Below, one piece after another: positions 61,007 through 64,000 of a stretch of 64,000 nt of DNA. This DNA comes from Brevipalpus yothersi (taxonomy: Eukaryota; Arthropoda; Arachnida; Trombidiformes; Tenuipalpidae), in contig QZCP01000434.1 in NCBI GenBank assembly GCA_003956705.1, positions 4,484-68,483 of the forward strand, read 5' to 3'. Below the pieces are notes generated by a model. It saw only the letters and a list, made by a program, of their open reading frames with translations. It ran no database searches and was not told where the DNA came from. How positions within the stretch are numbered: position 1 is the first letter of the stretch; the number at the start of each line of letters is the position of its first letter. The position numbers and the translations under genes were made by a program.

Positions 61007-63571
61007 CCCGTACCAAAAAAAATTATGCAGATAGAATAGGAAACACACATACTCACTAAGTATCAACGAATTGCATCTTATTTGCATGAGCTGTCATATA
61101 TGAGCTTATTAAATGGCTCTTTGTGAATGTGTATGGGAATATTTTTTTCCTCTCTTCAGTTTCTATCTCTATCTATCTTTTTTGCTCTTTCTCTCTCATA
61201 TTTCGATGATGGCCACCTTGGGTATTATATCAAATGGGAGTTTTGTAGCTTGTAGGGCAATTTTGTGGGCGAAAAGAGAAAAAAGTATTATCAAAAACTT
61301 AGAGGTTCAAGAAATTTGCAAGAAAGTGGCTTATATATATGAGTAACACGTATTATGAGAGTAATTTTTTTTACTGATTTTGTATGCAAAAAGAATAGTA
61401 TCTTATACTTTTCGGCAACATGTGTAGACCAAAAAATGATTGAATGATTTTTGAAGATAGAAAAACAGAGTTTTATCAATTCACTCAGAACTCATGCGAA
61501 AATTGAAAAGACAATGAGACGAATAGAGGTGAATCTAGAAGAAAATCTTCTGAGTTGTGTGAAATATTATCGAGACACAAAATCAGGTAGATAATTCCCA
61601 CTCTTATCAAAGAAAGTCAGTGAAAGAGAGAGAGAGAGAGAGAGACCAAAAAAAGAACGTTCCAAGTCAAAAAGCTATTCCATGGGTTGGTTAACCAAAG
61701 AAGCGTAAAAGGAACATGCTTGACACCGGTGTTAAAACGCTTGACAATCTTGAGAAAGCAATTTTCTAGTCTTTCTCTAGTTTTGTGATGAGAAGAAGAA
61801 GAAGAAGAAGAGCCCAGTGGCATGATGGGTAACAGCGTGTAAGCAGAGGTGGTATGATGATGAAAAGGAGTTGAAGAAGATAAGTATCAAAGAAAGAGAT
61901 AGAGAGAGAGAGAGAGAGGAAGAAAGAATAAGTGGCAAGACAATGAATGAATGGAAAACATCTACTCAAAAGTTTTTCTTTCACATTCATTCACCTGAGA
62001 TCTTGTGCGTATTGTTTATGCTTCTTCTTCCTTTTGAGGTTAGTAGTAGAAGTAGTAGTAGTAGCGTAGTAGCAAAATTGTAGAGACTTTAAGCATTTTC
62101 ACATGTTTTTTGGATGAAAATTTTCTCATAGAGAAAGAGTGGAAGAGAGAGAGAGAGAGAAATTTAAATTGATATTCCTCTGAGAAATTTAGACATGACT
62201 AATTAGGATAGTACAGGTGTAGATAAAGGAAATGATAAAGTAGTGGACAGAGAAGGCTATATCATACAGCTAGTATTAATGCACAGTTTACCAAAGTTAT
62301 GAAACGAAGGAACGAGTGAAGAGAGTCTTATACACTGTACTCTGAAAATTACCAGAAAGTTTTCGGTGTACATGATTTGGACAAGATTTATGGAATCATG
62401 GACAGTGAGAGATGATGCAAACACTTTTCTATCTCACTGCCATCGATAGACAGGGTAGAATAAATCTACCAAGTAGACAAGGAAACATACCAATCATGAT
62501 TATATTCAACATCACACCCAATGAAATACTGATAGTGATGAGGAATTGGAAAGGAGTGATCAGAATGTCTGATTCACAGAGACGAGAAGGAAGGTCAATT
62601 TTGTGGTCATATTCAATCGAGATCAATAGAACCAAATGAGTTTTGACTTGACCTCCGAGAGATGGGAATCAAAATGGCCATCGATCAGTAGTCAGATTGT
62701 TCAGATTAGCATATAAGTTTGTGTGTGCGTTACAGCATCAGTTGATCATTATCTTCATCATCAAGGGTGAAATCATTTGTCAAACAGAATCATCATATAC
62801 ACGAGGAAAAAATATAGCCAATTTTGTCTCTCTTCGTAATACTTGTTGTGTGTACCTGGCAGGTGACATAAACTTAAAGACAAGGAAATAGCGTCATCCA
62901 GTTGATGGATATAGTCTTTCCAAAGTTCCATTAGCCATATATCAGTATAACCATCAAAGTTATTTGTAGTTGGTCAAAATTATCTATCAAACTTGTTGCT
63001 TCCTCATGATCAAGCTGGTTTGTAGGTCAAATAAATCGGGTACATTGAAAATTTTCACCATAATCTGCCGATTTCATGTTGAATATGATAAAAATTGCAT
63101 CATTTTATTTCAATACGCATCACGTGCATTTATGCATGTACATGTATAATGATTGATGATTGTTATGACTCTTTTCAAACCCCAAAGTTTGCTTGGAATA
63201 TAAATTCTAAATGGAATATATGATAACTATAGACCTATCTGTTGATCAATTCTCATTCGGAACAAGGTTGCATTGATATCTAATGATTATATGAATTTCT
63301 GAAGTATTCTGATTTACCCATCTCTCTCTCCTCATAGTATACGCTCATTAATCAGTCTCTCTTATTACAAACAATCTAGCCTACGAACAAAATTGGCAAA
63401 AGATCATGAGCAACAGTGTGGGTGATAAAGATTCAGGAAGATGTGGTGACAGAATGTGCTCTGGATGATAGTTATGAAATTAGAGGGTATTTTCATGCGA
63501 TACAACAGGTACACTTGAAAATAGGATATAATCGGAAGTTATCGTTGTCATTCCGGAGAGAAGAAGAGGAA

Positions 63572-63575
<4 letters not shown>

Positions 63576-63640
<65 letters not shown>
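63576..63640. repeat. GA microsatellite
   Basis: About 31 GA units, among the longest in the window. Confidence 0.95.
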
Positions 63641-64000
63641 GGTGAAGCATTTTCAAGATTGTCAAGATGTGCGCTGATTATCGACTGATCAGCCCATTTG
63701 TTCATCATCAGAAGAGCACAGTTTGGAAGAAGATACATGTGTGTGTGTGTATGTGTATGGTGAAAAAGGTCATACATCCCAGAATCCAGTCAACTGAGGA
63801 ATGACTTTTACGCCAATTGATTTATTTACTTCTTTTTCACTGTCATTCCAAACACTCTGATATAAACACTGCTTTGTCATCGAGCATTTCTTCTTCTTCT
63901 TCTTCTTCTTCTTCTATCGCTATTACACCTGTACTACTACTACTACCACGTTTTTTTTCTTTCTGCTTGTATACCATGAAAAGAAATGTTGGTGAAAAAT

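Larger units (their letters stand above)
58784..64000. other. No supported gene; microsatellite-rich
   Basis: Contains GA arrays at about 59427-59465, 59587-59616, 60950-61003, 61622-61645 and 63576-63640, AGT/GTA repeats near 62040-62070, and CTT and ACT runs near 63890-63945. All open frames either cross repeats or show no family signal. Confidence 0.6.

Noticed and set aside
62412..62639. Overlapping open frames on both strands
   Set aside because: Open on both strands without motif, splice or promoter support.
1..64000. CRISPR arrays, bacterial operons, prophage or integrated viral genes
   Set aside because: The gene content and introns are animal; no spaced direct repeats, phage modules or viral polymerase motifs were seen.

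Overview
The window is a gene-bearing stretch of nuclear DNA from a small arthropod genome. It is AT-rich, uses short GT-AG introns (mostly 60-150 bases, apart from one long gene) and is full of GA/CT microsatellites. The conserved genes (tubby, MEP-1, slalom/PAPST1, fusilli/ESRP and an ABCH-like half transporter) are animal genes, and their mix points to an arthropod. The compact introns and dinucleotide arrays make me suspect an acariform mite, but the sequence alone does not prove that. All gene models were assembled by hand from reading frames, splice sites and family similarity; no transcript evidence was available.

Layout, left to right. 1.6-3.5 kb (+): a BED-finger/hAT-transposase-derived protein that appears to have lost catalytic residues. 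4.3-6.9 kb (+): a complete nine-exon Tubby protein. 8.8-10.4 kb (+): an intronless, secreted cholinesterase-like protein with a destroyed active site. 10.9-11.6 kb (+): a 131-residue secreted orphan. 13.2-15.7 kb (+): three tandem intronless four-helix membrane proteins forming an unrecognised family. 18.0-19.9 kb (+): a disordered acidic/serine-rich protein. 20.2-23.4 kb (-): the seven-finger chromatin protein MEP-1. 24.4-26.0 kb (-): the Golgi PAPS transporter. 27.2-27.6 kb (-): a small secreted histidine-rich protein with its own TATA box.

From 28.5 kb to beyond 52.0 kb (-) lies fusilli (ESRP splicing regulator). Eight coding exons are visible and the N-terminal exon is not found. Inside this gene are (a) a long alternative first exon at 35.4-36.6 kb that would make a form lacking RRM1, (b) an antisense gene at 46.0-47.1 kb for a secreted His/Gly-repeat protein built from five phase-1 repeat exons, and (c) probably an intronless ABCH-like transporter at 52.3-54.3 kb. 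At 57.2-58.7 kb (+) is a secreted Ser/Pro/Tyr-rich protein. The last 5 kb shows no gene.

The genes are not an operon or a known pathway cluster. The most novel material is the pair of secreted His-rich proteins (one with exon-by-exon repeats), the four-helix tandem family, the dead esterase, the tamed hAT protein and the internal fusilli promoter.
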